In this document: piece after piece, positions 8,098 through 15,397 of the stretch
Layout of the letters: each line of letters opens with the position of its first letter
Numbering within the stretch: position 1 is the stretch's first letter
Source of the DNA: Halorubrum lipolyticum DSM 21995
GTDB lineage: Archaea > Halobacteriota > Halobacteria > Halobacteriales > Haloferacaceae
Direction: 5' to 3'
Assembly: GCF_000337375.1 (NCBI RefSeq)
Contig: NZ_AOJG01000033.1
Span: 1-37,752 of the forward strand
DNA: 37,752 nt
Notes under the pieces: model-generated
What the model saw: the letters and a program-made list of their open reading frames with translations, nothing else
Told to the model about the DNA's origin: nothing
Databases searched by the model: none
Made by a program: the position numbers and the translations under genes

Positions 8098-8616
8098 GTG
8101 ACCCACGAACTCCGGTTCCTCGAACGCCTCCGCCAGCACGCGGCGAGCCTCCTCCACCTCCCGCTGTCGGCGCTCGGGCTCTACGCGGAGCGAGAGACGC
8201 CGCGCGACCAGTACGCGTTCACCCTCCGGGAGCCCGCTCCGATCGTCGAGGCGCGGCTCCACCGGCTCGGCTTCGTCCGCAACCTCGTCTCGTCGCTCAA
8301 GTTCCGCGACTACGCCGCCCCGCCGGAAACGTCGGTCGCGAGCTGGGTCCGGTACCCCGACGGCGCGCTCGCGAGCGACCGCCAGCTCCACCTCGCGCTG
8401 TTCGTCGGCCCGGACCGCGAGACGACCGACGTGTACGCGCACTGGGAGCCCTCGTGGATCCGCCACCCGATCCGACACTACCGCGCGACCGACGTCGACG
8501 CCGAGGCGGGAATCGAGCGGGCGCGGAGGCTGTTCGAACGCGAGGGGATCGAGTACGCCGTCGTCCCGGCGGCGGAGCGACTCGCCGTCGAGGACGCGCG
8601 TTTCAAAAGCGAATAG
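8098..8616 (+). CDS. Conserved haloarchaeal protein of unknown function
   Basis: A 172-residue soluble protein starting at GTG. It is rich in Arg, Glu and aromatic residues, with segments such as RDQYAFTLREP, LHLALFVGPDRETTDVYAHWE and a C-terminal helix IERARRLFEREGIEY. No catalytic motif or known family is recognised. A TATA-like ACTTAAGAG at 8041-8049 and a small leader hairpin, GGCGAA/TTCGCC near 8059-8075, precede it. It is convergent with the next gene, 18 bases away. Confidence 0.6.
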   Translation: MTHELRFLERLRQHAASLLHLPLSALGLYAERETPRDQYAFTLREPAPIVEARLHRLGFVRNLVSSLKFRDYAAPPETSVASWVRYPDGALASDRQLHLALFVGPDRETTDVYAHWEPSWIRHPIRHYRATDVDAEAGIERARRLFEREGIEYAVVPAAERLAVEDARFKSE

Positions 8617-8634
8617 CCGGGTTCGACCGGAGCT

Positions 8635-8913
8635 CTACTCCGCCTTGGCGGCGTCGCGGCCGCGGTAGTCGGCGACGCGCTCGCGCGCCGACGCCACCGC
8701 CTCTCGGGCCTCGCCCTCCGCGCGCTCCTCGAGGTCCTTCAGGTCGGCCTGCAGCCGGTCGAGCCGCGACGGCTCCGGCTCCTCGTCGTCGTCGATGCCG
8801 ACGAGGTCTTTCACCCGCGCCTCGATCGGCGCTAGCTCCTCTTTCACGCCCGCCTTCGCGTGTTCCGCCGCGCGACCGAGGTAGTACCGTGCGTCTTCGA
8901 AGTGTTTGCTCAT
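8635..8913 (-). CDS. Small acidic helical haloarchaeal protein
   Basis: A 92-residue, highly charged protein predicted to be almost wholly helical: an N-terminal helix around HFEDARYYLGRAAEHAKAG, a loop IDDDEEPEP, then a long helix around LQADLKDLEERAEGEAREA that could form a coiled coil. It resembles small conserved haloarchaeal proteins without known role. A TATA box (GATATATCC on the minus strand, 8935-8943) lies about 27 bases before the ATG at 8913, so it is transcribed alone. Confidence 0.6.
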   Translation of the reverse strand: MSKHFEDARYYLGRAAEHAKAGVKEELAPIEARVKDLVGIDDDEEPEPSRLDRLQADLKDLEERAEGEAREAVASARERVADYRGRDAAKAE

Positions 8914-9057
8914 ATCTGTCCTTTGGGATGCGACGGATATATCCTTTGTGGCGGTGCGGCGGGGTCAGATTACTGCGGTCGCGCCGTCGCCGTCGAGTCT
9001 GGACTCCGGTTTCACCCGAGAACGGCGACGAGGGCGCAAGAGCGGCGGGAAGCGGGA
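8914..9057. other. Spacer between the small helical protein gene and the ATR remnant
   Basis: It holds the promoter of the helical protein gene (8935-8943) and about 100 bases downstream of the adenosyltransferase remnant. No further gene is seen. Confidence 0.4.
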
Positions 9058-9155
9058 TCAGTACGCGAGCGACTCCTCGGGCTCGCCTTCGACACCCGGC
9101 TCATGTCCCGGAGGTCGGTGTCGCCCCCGTCGCCGCGGCCGGTGTAGATGGTCAC
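9058..9155 (-). pseudogene. Internally deleted cob(I)alamin adenosyltransferase (PduO type)
   Basis: The frame opens at GTG 9155 with TIYTGRGDGG, then DTDLRDMSRVSKASPR, the diagnostic ATP-binding N terminus of PduO-type adenosyltransferases. After this the match stops. In a second frame the same DNA reads VEGEPEESLAY and stops at 9058-9060, plausible as the acidic C terminus of the family, so about 430 bases of the middle seem to be gone. The N-terminal frame itself runs on without homology to 9012. GTG overlaps the stop of the upstream glutaredoxin gene (GTGA), so the remnant is still placed for coupled translation. A functional copy may exist elsewhere. The N-terminal match is strong; the C-terminal one is weaker. 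Confidence 0.65.
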
Positions 9156-9391
9156 GCGAGGCTCCGCTCGACGTACTCCAAGATGTTCGCGCTCTCGGAC
9201 ATGGTCACGCCGCGCTCCTCGTCGATCAGGACCGGGACGCCGCGCTGGCCGCTGACCCGCTTCACCTCGTCGCGGTCGGAGTGGAGCGCGTCCACCCACT
9301 CGGTCTCGTACGCGACGCCGGCCTCGTCGAGCGCGTCGGACACGTTCTCGCAGTAGGGACACCCGTCGAGGGCGTACAGTCGGAGTGACAT
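9152..9391 (-). CDS. Glutaredoxin-like / GST N-terminal-domain protein
   Basis: A 79-residue single-domain thioredoxin-fold protein. It starts SLRLYALDGCPYCENV with the redox motif CPYC at residues 11-14, has the cis-proline segment GVPVLIDEERG and ends with SANILEYVERSLA, typical of GST-N/glutaredoxin-like proteins. It likely reduces disulfides or serves as an electron carrier in the cytoplasm. A longer frame from 9418 exists, but the ATG at 9391 gives the usual N terminus directly before the first beta strand. Its stop overlaps the start of the adenosyltransferase remnant. Confidence 0.8.
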   Translation of the reverse strand: MSLRLYALDGCPYCENVSDALDEAGVAYETEWVDALHSDRDEVKRVSGQRGVPVLIDEERGVTMSESANILEYVERSLA

Positions 9392-9467
9392 GGCCGATCG
9401 ATCGGCGCGCGGCGGCAAGAAGGTAGGGTGTCGACGGGAGTGTTGTCGGCAGATCGCCCGCCGCCCG

Positions 9468-9866
9468 TCAGATGTCGTGGTACGACTCGATCGTCGACCG
9501 GTGCTCGTCGGCGATCGGGGCGGGCTTCCCGGAGTCCGGATCGAGGCTCACGAGCGTCGCCTCCGCCTCGGCGACGACCTCGCCGCCGGCGCGGAGTTCG
9601 TGAGTCATCGTCACGCTGGAGGTGCCGAGCTCGGCGACCGACACGTCGACGGCGACGGTCCCGTCGGTCAGCTCGACCGGGCGCCGGAAGTCGATCGACA
9701 GCGACGCCAACACCGTCGCCAGCGAGGAGAGGTCCGCGTCGAGCACGTCCCGGAAGTACTCGGTCCGCGCCTGCTCGATGTACGTCGCGTACACGGCGTT
9801 GTTGACGTGCCCCATCGCGTCGATGTCGCGGAAGCGAACGTCGATCTCGGTGGTGTAACCGTTCAC
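9468..9866 (-). CDS. Acyl-CoA thioesterase, hot-dog fold (4-hydroxybenzoyl-CoA type)
   Basis: A 132-residue single hot-dog domain. The N terminus carries the signature RFRDIDAMGHVNNAVY with the catalytic Asp of this thioesterase subfamily, followed by YIEQAR; later strands read VEVDV-type segments and VTMTHELRAGGEVVAEAE. It probably hydrolyses acyl-CoA esters; the substrate is not readable. The frame is open far upstream across phoU, but GTG at 9866, six bases after the phoU stop, is the only start close to the domain, so it is translated downstream of phoU, probably in one operon. Confidence 0.8.
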   Translation of the reverse strand: MNGYTTEIDVRFRDIDAMGHVNNAVYATYIEQARTEYFRDVLDADLSSLATVLASLSIDFRRPVELTDGTVAVDVSVAELGTSSVTMTHELRAGGEVVAEAEATLVSLDPDSGKPAPIADEHRSTIESYHDI

Positions 9867-9871
9867 GGCGG

Positions 9872-10546
9872 TCAGTACAGCAGCTCGTCGTCGTTCTCGA
9901 TCATGTACAGCGAGCGCGCCGCGATGTTGACCGCGTGGTCGCCGACGCGTTCGAGGTCGCGGATCGTGAGCAGGAGCCGCGAGACGTTCCGCATCGTCCC
10001 CTCCACGCCCGCCTCCTCGCGGAGCTCGTCGCGCTCGATCAGGTCGCGCACGACGAGTTCGCTCGCGGCCTCGCAGGCGGCGTCGACGTCGTCGTCGGCC
10101 TCGGCGACCGCGAAACAGCGCTCGGGGTCCGACTCGGCGTACGCCTCCATCGCGTCCTCCAGCATCGCGAGCGTGTCGTCGCCGATGCGCTGCACGTCGA
10201 CGTCGGGGAACACCTCGCGGTCGGCCCGCTTCGCGTACCCGCCGAGGTTCGTCGCGAGGTCGGCGATCCGCTCGAGGTCGGTGATGATCTTGAACGAGGC
10301 GGCGATGAAGCGCAGGTCGCCCGCGACCGGCTGCTGGAGGGCGATGAGGTCCGTACACTGCCCCTCCAGTTCGAGGTACAGATCGTTGATCTCGGCGTCG
10401 CCGGCGATGACCTCCTCGCCGAGTTCGCCGTCCTGTCGCTCTAAGGCGTCGAGGCTCATCCGGAGCCGCTCGGCGACGAGCTCGCTCATGTAGAGGACGT
10501 CGTCGCGGAGCCCTTCCAGCTTCGTCTGGTACTGTTCGCGTGGCAT
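9872..10546 (-). CDS. phoU: Phosphate uptake regulator PhoU
   Basis: A 224-residue all-helical protein with two PhoU repeats. Each repeat carries the acidic metal-binding signature: DAEINDLYLELE (about 49-60) with ITDLERIADLATN (about 88-100), and in the second repeat VRDLIERDEL with IRDLERVGDHAVNIA (about 196-210). PhoU family proteins link phosphate transport to signalling. No pst genes are adjacent; the nearest partner is the thioesterase gene downstream. On the minus strand, TTTTTATACG (10575-10584) lies about 30 bases before the ATG, giving a leaderless transcript. The call is firm. Confidence 0.92.
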   Translation of the reverse strand: MPREQYQTKLEGLRDDVLYMSELVAERLRMSLDALERQDGELGEEVIAGDAEINDLYLELEGQCTDLIALQQPVAGDLRFIAASFKIITDLERIADLATNLGGYAKRADREVFPDVDVQRIGDDTLAMLEDAMEAYAESDPERCFAVAEADDDVDAACEAASELVVRDLIERDELREEAGVEGTMRNVSRLLLTIRDLERVGDHAVNIAARSLYMIENDDELLY

Positions 10547-10759
10547 CGTGTTGGCGTATCACGCTCACCGGACGTATAAAAACACGTCGCCGATCGAACG
10601 CCTACGGTCCGCCCGGTCTCTGCGCCGAAACCGACCGAACCGTGACCCTTTCCGGAATCCTCGCGGCTCCGCGGCTCGTCGGACAGTTGTTTATAAACGA
10701 CCGGCGTCGGTCCGAGCCGCGGGCGGTCGACGGCCGGGGGTCACTCGTCGGCCGGGGGG
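10547..10759. other. Intergenic region with phoU promoter, a solo TTTATAAA box and a short tandem repeat
   Basis: The phoU TATA box lies at 10575-10584. A perfect TTTATAAA is at 10690-10697, followed by CGACCGGCG, resembling the boxes that bound the intergenic repeat elements elsewhere in the window. No gene is seen. Confidence 0.45.
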
Positions 10760-10767
10760 TCACTCGT
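10731..10767. repeat. 18/19-bp tandem duplication at the 3' end of the TetR gene
   Basis: CGGCCGGGGGTCACTCGT (10731-10748) is repeated with one extra G at 10749-10767. The second copy contains the TetR stop codon, so the duplication lies across the gene's end without changing the protein. Confidence 0.7.
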
Positions 10768-11374
10768 CGGCGTACAGCGAGCTGAGAATGAAGTCGTCGA
10801 TCGCCTTCCGGGTCTCCTCGGGCGCGTCGGTGTGCCCCAGCGCCATCCGGCGTCCGCGCGCGGCGTGGATGACGTCGGTGATGAGCTGTCCCATCCGCTC
10901 GGCGTCGACGGGCTCGAACTCGCCCTGCTCGATCCCGTCTTCGACGACCTCGACGATGCTCCCGCGGACGCGGTCGTAGTGCTCGTCGAAGATCTCCCGG
11001 TGGTCGCCGTCGTTTTGCGCGTGGGTGTACAGCTCGTGGTACACCTTCATCCGATCCCAGTGGCTGAACTCCTCGAACTCCGGCCCGAAGAGGCACTGGT
11101 CGATCCGCGCGTCGAGCTCCGAGCGCGGGTCGTCGTCTCCGTCTATCTCCACGCTGCCCTCGTACTGGTCGATGACGTACTCCAGGAACGCGGACAGCAG
11201 GTCGTACTTGCCATCGAAGTGGTAGTGGATCACCTGCCGCGTCAGATCCATCTCCTCACCGATGTCACGCATCCGCAGGTCCGTGTACCCGTGCTTGCTC
11301 AGCGCACGGAACGTGGCCTCCATGATCACCTCCTCGGTGTCCTTGGCGGAGACCGTCTCGCGGGAGTCGCTCAT
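10760..11374 (-). CDS. TetR-family transcriptional regulator
   Basis: A 204-residue regulator. The N-terminal helix-turn-helix (about residues 12-58) reads EEVIMEATFRALSKHGYTDL, MRDIGEEMDL and RQVIHYHFDGKYDLL, a standard TetR DNA-binding domain. The C-terminal ligand domain is acidic and has no recognisable effector motif. A TATA-like CTTATATG (minus strand, 11397-11404) lies about 27 bases before the ATG at 11374. It is divergent from an amidohydrolase gene; a 20-base palindrome between them has the same core and placement as one before the BNR protein gene, so this protein is the natural candidate to bind both. The frame is open upstream to 12895, but that is antisense to the amidohydrolase. 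Confidence 0.9.
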   Translation of the reverse strand: MSDSRETVSAKDTEEVIMEATFRALSKHGYTDLRMRDIGEEMDLTRQVIHYHFDGKYDLLSAFLEYVIDQYEGSVEIDGDDDPRSELDARIDQCLFGPEFEEFSHWDRMKVYHELYTHAQNDGDHREIFDEHYDRVRGSIVEVVEDGIEQGEFEPVDAERMGQLITDVIHAARGRRMALGHTDAPEETRKAIDDFILSSLYADE

Positions 11375-11448
11375 ACGAGCCTCTCCGCCGGTGAGACATA
11401 TAAGCGATCCCACCCGAGAGGTCGAGTTTCCCGCTTCCCTGCGCGCTG

Positions 11449-11468
11449 AATTTACCACACAGTAAATT
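11449..11468. promoter_or_regulatory. Candidate TetR operator, site 1
   Basis: AATTTACCACACAGTAAATT is a perfect inverted repeat with 7-base arms and a 6-base spacer. It abuts the TATA-like TTTTTAAC (about 11467-11474) of the amidohydrolase, so a bound protein would block the transcription machinery. Its right edge is 33 bases before the ATG at 11501. It shares the core TTTAC-N6-GTAAA with the site at 15398-15417. Confidence 0.65.
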
Positions 11469-11500
11469 TTTAACCTCCTGGTCAAACGGTATACGTACAC

Positions 11501-12856
11501 ATGACACGAAAGATCATTCAGAACGGGACGGTCGTCTCTCTCGACCCGGATATCGGAGACCGCGAGGAGGCGGACGTGCTGATCGAGGACGGCGAGATCG
11601 TCGACGTGGGTCACGGGCTCTCGACCGAGAACGCCGAGGTCATCGACGCGTCCGGCAAGATCGTCGTCCCCGGCTTCGTCGACTCGCACATCCACCTCGC
11701 GCAGACCCAGGTCCGGGGCATCGCCGGCGACTGGTCGCTCATGGGGGAGTACTTCGACCACATGCTCGGCAACATCACCGGGCTCTACCGGCCCGAGGAC
11801 ATGTACCTCGGCGGTCTCTTCGGCGCGTTCGAGAAGCTCTACACGGGGACGACCACGGCGCTGGACTGGTCGTATCCGAACACGCTCGAACACGGCGAAC
11901 GGGCCGTCGACGCGCTGCAGGACGCCGGTCTGCGCGCCGTGTACACCTACGGCCCGCCGGGCGACGACGCGGCGAAGTGGTGGTACGAGAGCGACGTCGG
12001 CCTCCCCGAGGAGAACATCCGCGAGCTCCGCCAGGGGAAGATCCGCGACGACGACCTGCTCAGCCTCGCGCTCGGGCTCCGGGGACCGGACTTCTGTACC
12101 GACGAGACCGCCCGCGGCGACTTGGAACTGGCGCGGGACCTGGGCGTGCTCTCGACGATCCACATGGGCGCCGCGCTGTGGCCGTCGTCGGTGTACGGCG
12201 GGGACTACCAGGGGTTCGGCTGCATCGAGGACATGCTCGGCCCCGACGTCAACGTCGCCCACGGGAACCACTTCTCGCAGGAGGACATCGACCACGCCGT
12301 CGAGCAGGGCGTCTCCTTCTCGTCGACGCCGGAGGTCGAGATGCAGATGGGCCACGGCATCCCCGTCACCGGGAAGGTCCTCGAGGCGGGCGGCCGCCCG
12401 ACGTGGGGCGTCGACGTCTGCTCGAACGTTAGCGGCGACATGGGCAGCCAGATGCGGATCGGGATGCAGCTTCAGCGGATGTTCGACAACCAGGCGGTCC
12501 TCGAGGGCGACGAGGAGGTCACCGCGGTGAGCGTCACCGCGCGCGACACCCTCGAGATGGCCACCATCGAGGGCGCGAAGGCGCTCGGGTTGGACGACGA
12601 GATCGGGACGATCACGCCCGGCAAGCGCGCGGACCTCGTGCTCTTCGACACGAACGACTTCATGACCGCGCCCTGCCACTCCCCGGTCCAGACGGTCGTC
12701 TTCCAGTCGGACCCCTCGCACATCGACACGGTCCTCGTCGACGGCGAGGTCGTCAAGCGCGACGGCGAGCTGACGAACCCGAAGGTCGACGAGGAGTTCG
12801 ACCGGTTCGTCGCCTCCGGCGAGCGCCTGCTCGACGAGGCCGGCATCGACCTGTAA
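11501..12856 (+). CDS. Amidohydrolase-superfamily deaminase/hydrolase (AtzA/TrzN/MtaD-like)
   Basis: A 451-residue enzyme of the subgroup that includes adenosine/SAH deaminases and triazine hydrolases. Metal-site motifs are visible in order: GFVDSHIHLAQTQ (HxH near residues 66-68), TIHMGAAL (about 220), AHGNHFSQEDI (about 255) and GVDVCSNVSGDM with the catalytic Asp near 305. The small beta-sandwich is split between the N terminus and the C-terminal ITPGKRADLVLFD. One zinc or iron ion is expected; the likely reaction is removal of an amine or another leaving group from a nitrogen heterocycle, but the substrate is unknown. It sits behind a candidate TetR operator and 44 bases before a fumarylacetoacetase-family gene, which suggests a catabolic unit. 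Confidence 0.85.
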   Translation: MTRKIIQNGTVVSLDPDIGDREEADVLIEDGEIVDVGHGLSTENAEVIDASGKIVVPGFVDSHIHLAQTQVRGIAGDWSLMGEYFDHMLGNITGLYRPEDMYLGGLFGAFEKLYTGTTTALDWSYPNTLEHGERAVDALQDAGLRAVYTYGPPGDDAAKWWYESDVGLPEENIRELRQGKIRDDDLLSLALGLRGPDFCTDETARGDLELARDLGVLSTIHMGAALWPSSVYGGDYQGFGCIEDMLGPDVNVAHGNHFSQEDIDHAVEQGVSFSSTPEVEMQMGHGIPVTGKVLEAGGRPTWGVDVCSNVSGDMGSQMRIGMQLQRMFDNQAVLEGDEEVTAVSVTARDTLEMATIEGAKALGLDDEIGTITPGKRADLVLFDTNDFMTAPCHSPVQTVVFQSDPSHIDTVLVDGEVVKRDGELTNPKVDEEFDRFVASGERLLDEAGIDL

Positions 12857-12900
12857 CCGCGCGACCCGGCTCACTACCCCCATACGAACTCTCATCTCAC

Positions 12901-13794
12901 ATGAAACTCGGACAATACACGACGACGGACGCGGAAGACCCCTGGTGCGGCGTCCCGACCGACGACGGCGGCGTGGTCAGCCTCCCGGAGGCGGGCACGG
13001 CCGCCGGGGTCCGCATCGACGGATCGACGACCGACCTCCTCGCCGACTGGGAGTGGCGCCGGAAGGCCGAACTGGCGGTCGAGTACGCCGAGGAGACGGG
13101 GGTCGGCGTCCGCGACGCGGCCGACCTCTCGCGGGCGGCGCCCGTCTCCGACCCGGGGAAGGTCGTCTGCGTCGGGCTCAACTACCGCGACCACGCGGAG
13201 GAGGGCGACAACCCGATCCCGGACGAGCCGGTGCTCTTCTCGAAGTTCCCCACCTCGGTGACGGGGCCGGAAGACACCGTCTCGTGGGACCCCGACCTCA
13301 CGGGGAAGGTCGACTACGAGGCCGAGCTGGTCGCCGTCATCGGCGAGGAGGCCCGCCGCGTCGACCCCGACGAGGCGTTAGAGTACGTCGCCGGCTTCAC
13401 CGTCGGCAACGACGTGTCGGCCCGCGACCTCCAGCACGGCGACGGGCAGTGGGTCCGCGGGAAGAGCCTCGACTCGTTCGCTCCCATCGGCCCGGAGATC
13501 GTGACGACGGACGAGGTGGCGGACCCGCACGACCTGTCGATCTGGGCGGACGTGAACGGCGAGCGCCTCCAGGAGTCCACGACTTCGAACCTGATCTTCG
13601 GGATCGACGAGCTCGTCTCCTTCTGTAGCCAGGCGTTCACGCTGACCCCCGGCGACCTCCTCTTCACCGGCACGCCGCCCGGCGTCGGCGTCTACCGCGA
13701 GCCGCCGGTGCTGCTGGGGGACGGCGACAGCGTCACGATCGGCGTCGAGGGCGTCGGCGAACTGACCAGCGAGTTCGCGTACGACGCAGAATAG
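12901..13794 (+). CDS. Fumarylacetoacetate hydrolase family protein
   Basis: A 297-residue FAH-fold enzyme. After an N-terminal domain of about 80 residues comes VVCVGLNYRDHAEE, then PVLFSKFPTSVTGP, DYEAELVAVIGEEARRV with the metal-binding Glu residues, GFTVGNDVSARDLQ, and GKSLDSFAPIGPEIV; LLFTGTPPGVGV closes the active site. Members split C-C bonds in acylpyruvates or hydrate/decarboxylate 2-oxo acids using Mg. The ATG at 12901 is 44 bases after the amidohydrolase stop, so both are probably one transcript. Together they would suit ring opening followed by chain cleavage, which is an inference. Confidence 0.88.
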   Translation: MKLGQYTTTDAEDPWCGVPTDDGGVVSLPEAGTAAGVRIDGSTTDLLADWEWRRKAELAVEYAEETGVGVRDAADLSRAAPVSDPGKVVCVGLNYRDHAEEGDNPIPDEPVLFSKFPTSVTGPEDTVSWDPDLTGKVDYEAELVAVIGEEARRVDPDEALEYVAGFTVGNDVSARDLQHGDGQWVRGKSLDSFAPIGPEIVTTDEVADPHDLSIWADVNGERLQESTTSNLIFGIDELVSFCSQAFTLTPGDLLFTGTPPGVGVYREPPVLLGDGDSVTIGVEGVGELTSEFAYDAE

Positions 13795-13931
13795 CGGCGC
13801 GACGACCCTCACGGGAGTACGTGAGCCAAGTCGGCTCCGGATTTTCACAAGTGATCGAGTGGTGTTGCTGTCGGCTGTTTATAAGTGGTTGATGATACTG
13901 TGGTGAACACCTCCAAAGCCCCAGTCGCTCG
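13795..13931. repeat. Spacer and truncated 5' copy of the intergenic repeat element
   Basis: TTTATAAG at 13878-13885 is followed by a segment ending GGTGAACACCTCCAAAGCCC then CAGTCGCTCG at about 13931. The next element, starting TTTATAAA at 13932, repeats this order, so 13878-13931 is a tandem copy of only the first ~54 bases of the element. 13795-13877 holds nothing recognisable. Confidence 0.6.
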
Positions 13932-14228
13932 TTTATAAATAGCTGACTACAGATCGGCGGTGAACACCTCCAAAGCCCCAGTCGCGAGGACGACTTACGC
14001 TCGCTGCGCTCCTCAGTCGCTCGTTTCACTCGCTCCCTGCGGTGCTTTCGTCGCCTAAGTCGTCCTCGCGACTGCCCCTTTGGGTCCCACCCTGCCCCGC
14101 ACAGCACCGCACCTCACGCCTCCCCAGCCTCGTCGCTGGCGCCGACGGCGCCAGCGACTCCCTCGCGCGTGCTGCTCGCGGCCGGTGGCCGCTCGCAGGC
14201 ACGCGCCACCGCCTCGTTTGTTTATAAA
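13932..14228. repeat. Intergenic palindromic repeat element, copy A
   Basis: About 297 bases bounded by TTTATAAA at 13932-13939 and 14221-14228. It shares with copy B (34603-34999) the blocks CACCTCCAAAGCCCCAG, CTCGCTGCGCTCCT, GCCCCTTTG, CAGCACCGC, CCTCACGCCTCCCCA and CGCCACCGC. The main stem is an 18-bp perfect inverted repeat, AGTCGCGAGGACGACTTA (13980-13997) with 14056-14073, flanked by CCAAAG/CTTTGG. A second perfect 12-bp hairpin is at 14132-14143 with 14147-14158. No protein is credible here. It could be a non-autonomous mobile element, a structured RNA or both. Confidence 0.7.
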
Positions 14229-14303
14229 TGATCATCGCTGTCGCTCAGGGATCTGCGTGAAAAACGAGGTTTCGACGGGGCCGCACCGGCGAGAACGGGC
14301 GGA

Positions 14304-15329
14304 CTACTCCTGTTCGAAGTCGAAGACCGCTCGCGGGTTCTCCAGCACAACTCGTCGGATGTCGTCGGGGTCGATCCCGTAGCGGTACAGCTCGAAGATC
14401 GCGCGCTTCAGGGCGTACGGGTCGGTCCGGAGGACGTTCGCGCAGTCGGTGTCGACCATGATCCGCTCGGGACCGTACTCGTCGATGGCGTCGGCCACGT
14501 CCGCGGCGTCGACGCCGACCAGCCACGAGTGGCCGATGGTGTAGCTCAGGTAGCAGTCGGTCTGTTCCATCAGGTACTCGGTGTTGTTCCGGTCGGCGTG
14601 GGAGGCGACGACGCGCTCCTCGGGGAGGCCGGCGTCGCGCGCGGCCGCCACGTCGAGCTTCACGCACTCCAACGCGGGGTTCTCGCCGTCGAGGACGGGG
14701 TCGGCGCCGAGCCCCGCGTTCTTCTCGTATCCGGGCGTCACGCCGAGCCCGTCGCGGTACGCGCGCTTCGACTCGCTCGCCGTGTTCGGGGTGTGGAGGA
14801 TCACGGGGAGGCCGTGCTCGTCCGCGAGCTCCATCTGCGCCTGCACGACCGCCCGCTGCTCGTCGACGCCCCACCGCTCGACGTGCTGGGAGGGGACGAC
14901 GCCCGTCTCGCCGACGGCGACCACCTCGTCGAGCGCGCAGTACGCGTCCATCGCCGCCAACAGCTCCTCGGGGTCCTCGATGCGGACGCCGGTGTGGACG
15001 CCGAGCCCCAGCTTCGCCTCGAAGAAGTGGTTGCGCTCGATCGCTTCCCGCCGGTTGATCGCGTCGTCCCAGAGGAAGCGGATGTCGTCGGCCTCGACGG
15101 GCTTGTACGGCGTCCAGTGGTACCCCGACGCGACCATCATCATCGAGCGACAGCCGGACAGGGCGTACCGCTCTCGGTCGTCCCACGAGAGCGTGTGCGC
15201 GTGGTTGTGGATGTCGATCCACGGGAGCGTCAACAGCTCTCGCGGGGGATCGGGCGGGTCCTCCGCCGGGTCCCGGTCGTCGAGGTACGTCGCGTCGGTC
15301 GGTCGTTTCGTCGGGTGAGGCGCTGTCAT
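14304..15329 (-). CDS. TatD-like metal-dependent hydrolase
   Basis: A 341-residue TIM-barrel hydrolase. The metal ligands expected for the TatD/phosphotriesterase-like group are visible: WIDIHNHAHTLSW (HxH near residue 45), VAVGETGVV (about 138), PVILHTPNTAS (about 172), VVASHADRNN (about 230) and RIMVDTDCAN (about 290). It differs from housekeeping TatD nucleases by the long Pro/Asp-rich N terminus and loops, so a small-molecule substrate is possible. The ATG at 15329 is preferred to 15359 because the upstream residues are an unstructured Pro/Arg run. It is divergent from the BNR gene; a palindrome like the TetR-side site lies between them. Confidence 0.8.
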   Translation of the reverse strand: MTAPHPTKRPTDATYLDDRDPAEDPPDPPRELLTLPWIDIHNHAHTLSWDDRERYALSGCRSMMMVASGYHWTPYKPVEADDIRFLWDDAINRREAIERNHFFEAKLGLGVHTGVRIEDPEELLAAMDAYCALDEVVAVGETGVVPSQHVERWGVDEQRAVVQAQMELADEHGLPVILHTPNTASESKRAYRDGLGVTPGYEKNAGLGADPVLDGENPALECVKLDVAAARDAGLPEERVVASHADRNNTEYLMEQTDCYLSYTIGHSWLVGVDAADVADAIDEYGPERIMVDTDCANVLRTDPYALKRAIFELYRYGIDPDDIRRVVLENPRAVFDFEQE

Positions 15330-15397
15330 GAGTGGGTCGTCGCCGGGTCGGGGCCGCAACTGTCGTCGACTGCCGGTTGAGACCGCTGCTACTTAGC

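Noticed and set aside
11375-12895. A long upstream extension of the TetR frame (711 codons in all)
   Set aside because: The extension lies antisense to the amidohydrolase; the helix-turn-helix N terminus and TATA box place the true start at 11374.
13795-14303. Protein-coding genes in the intergenic element A region
   Set aside because: Frames here are short, Arg/Pro/Ser-rich and unlike acidic haloarchaeal proteins; they arise from the palindromic repeat.
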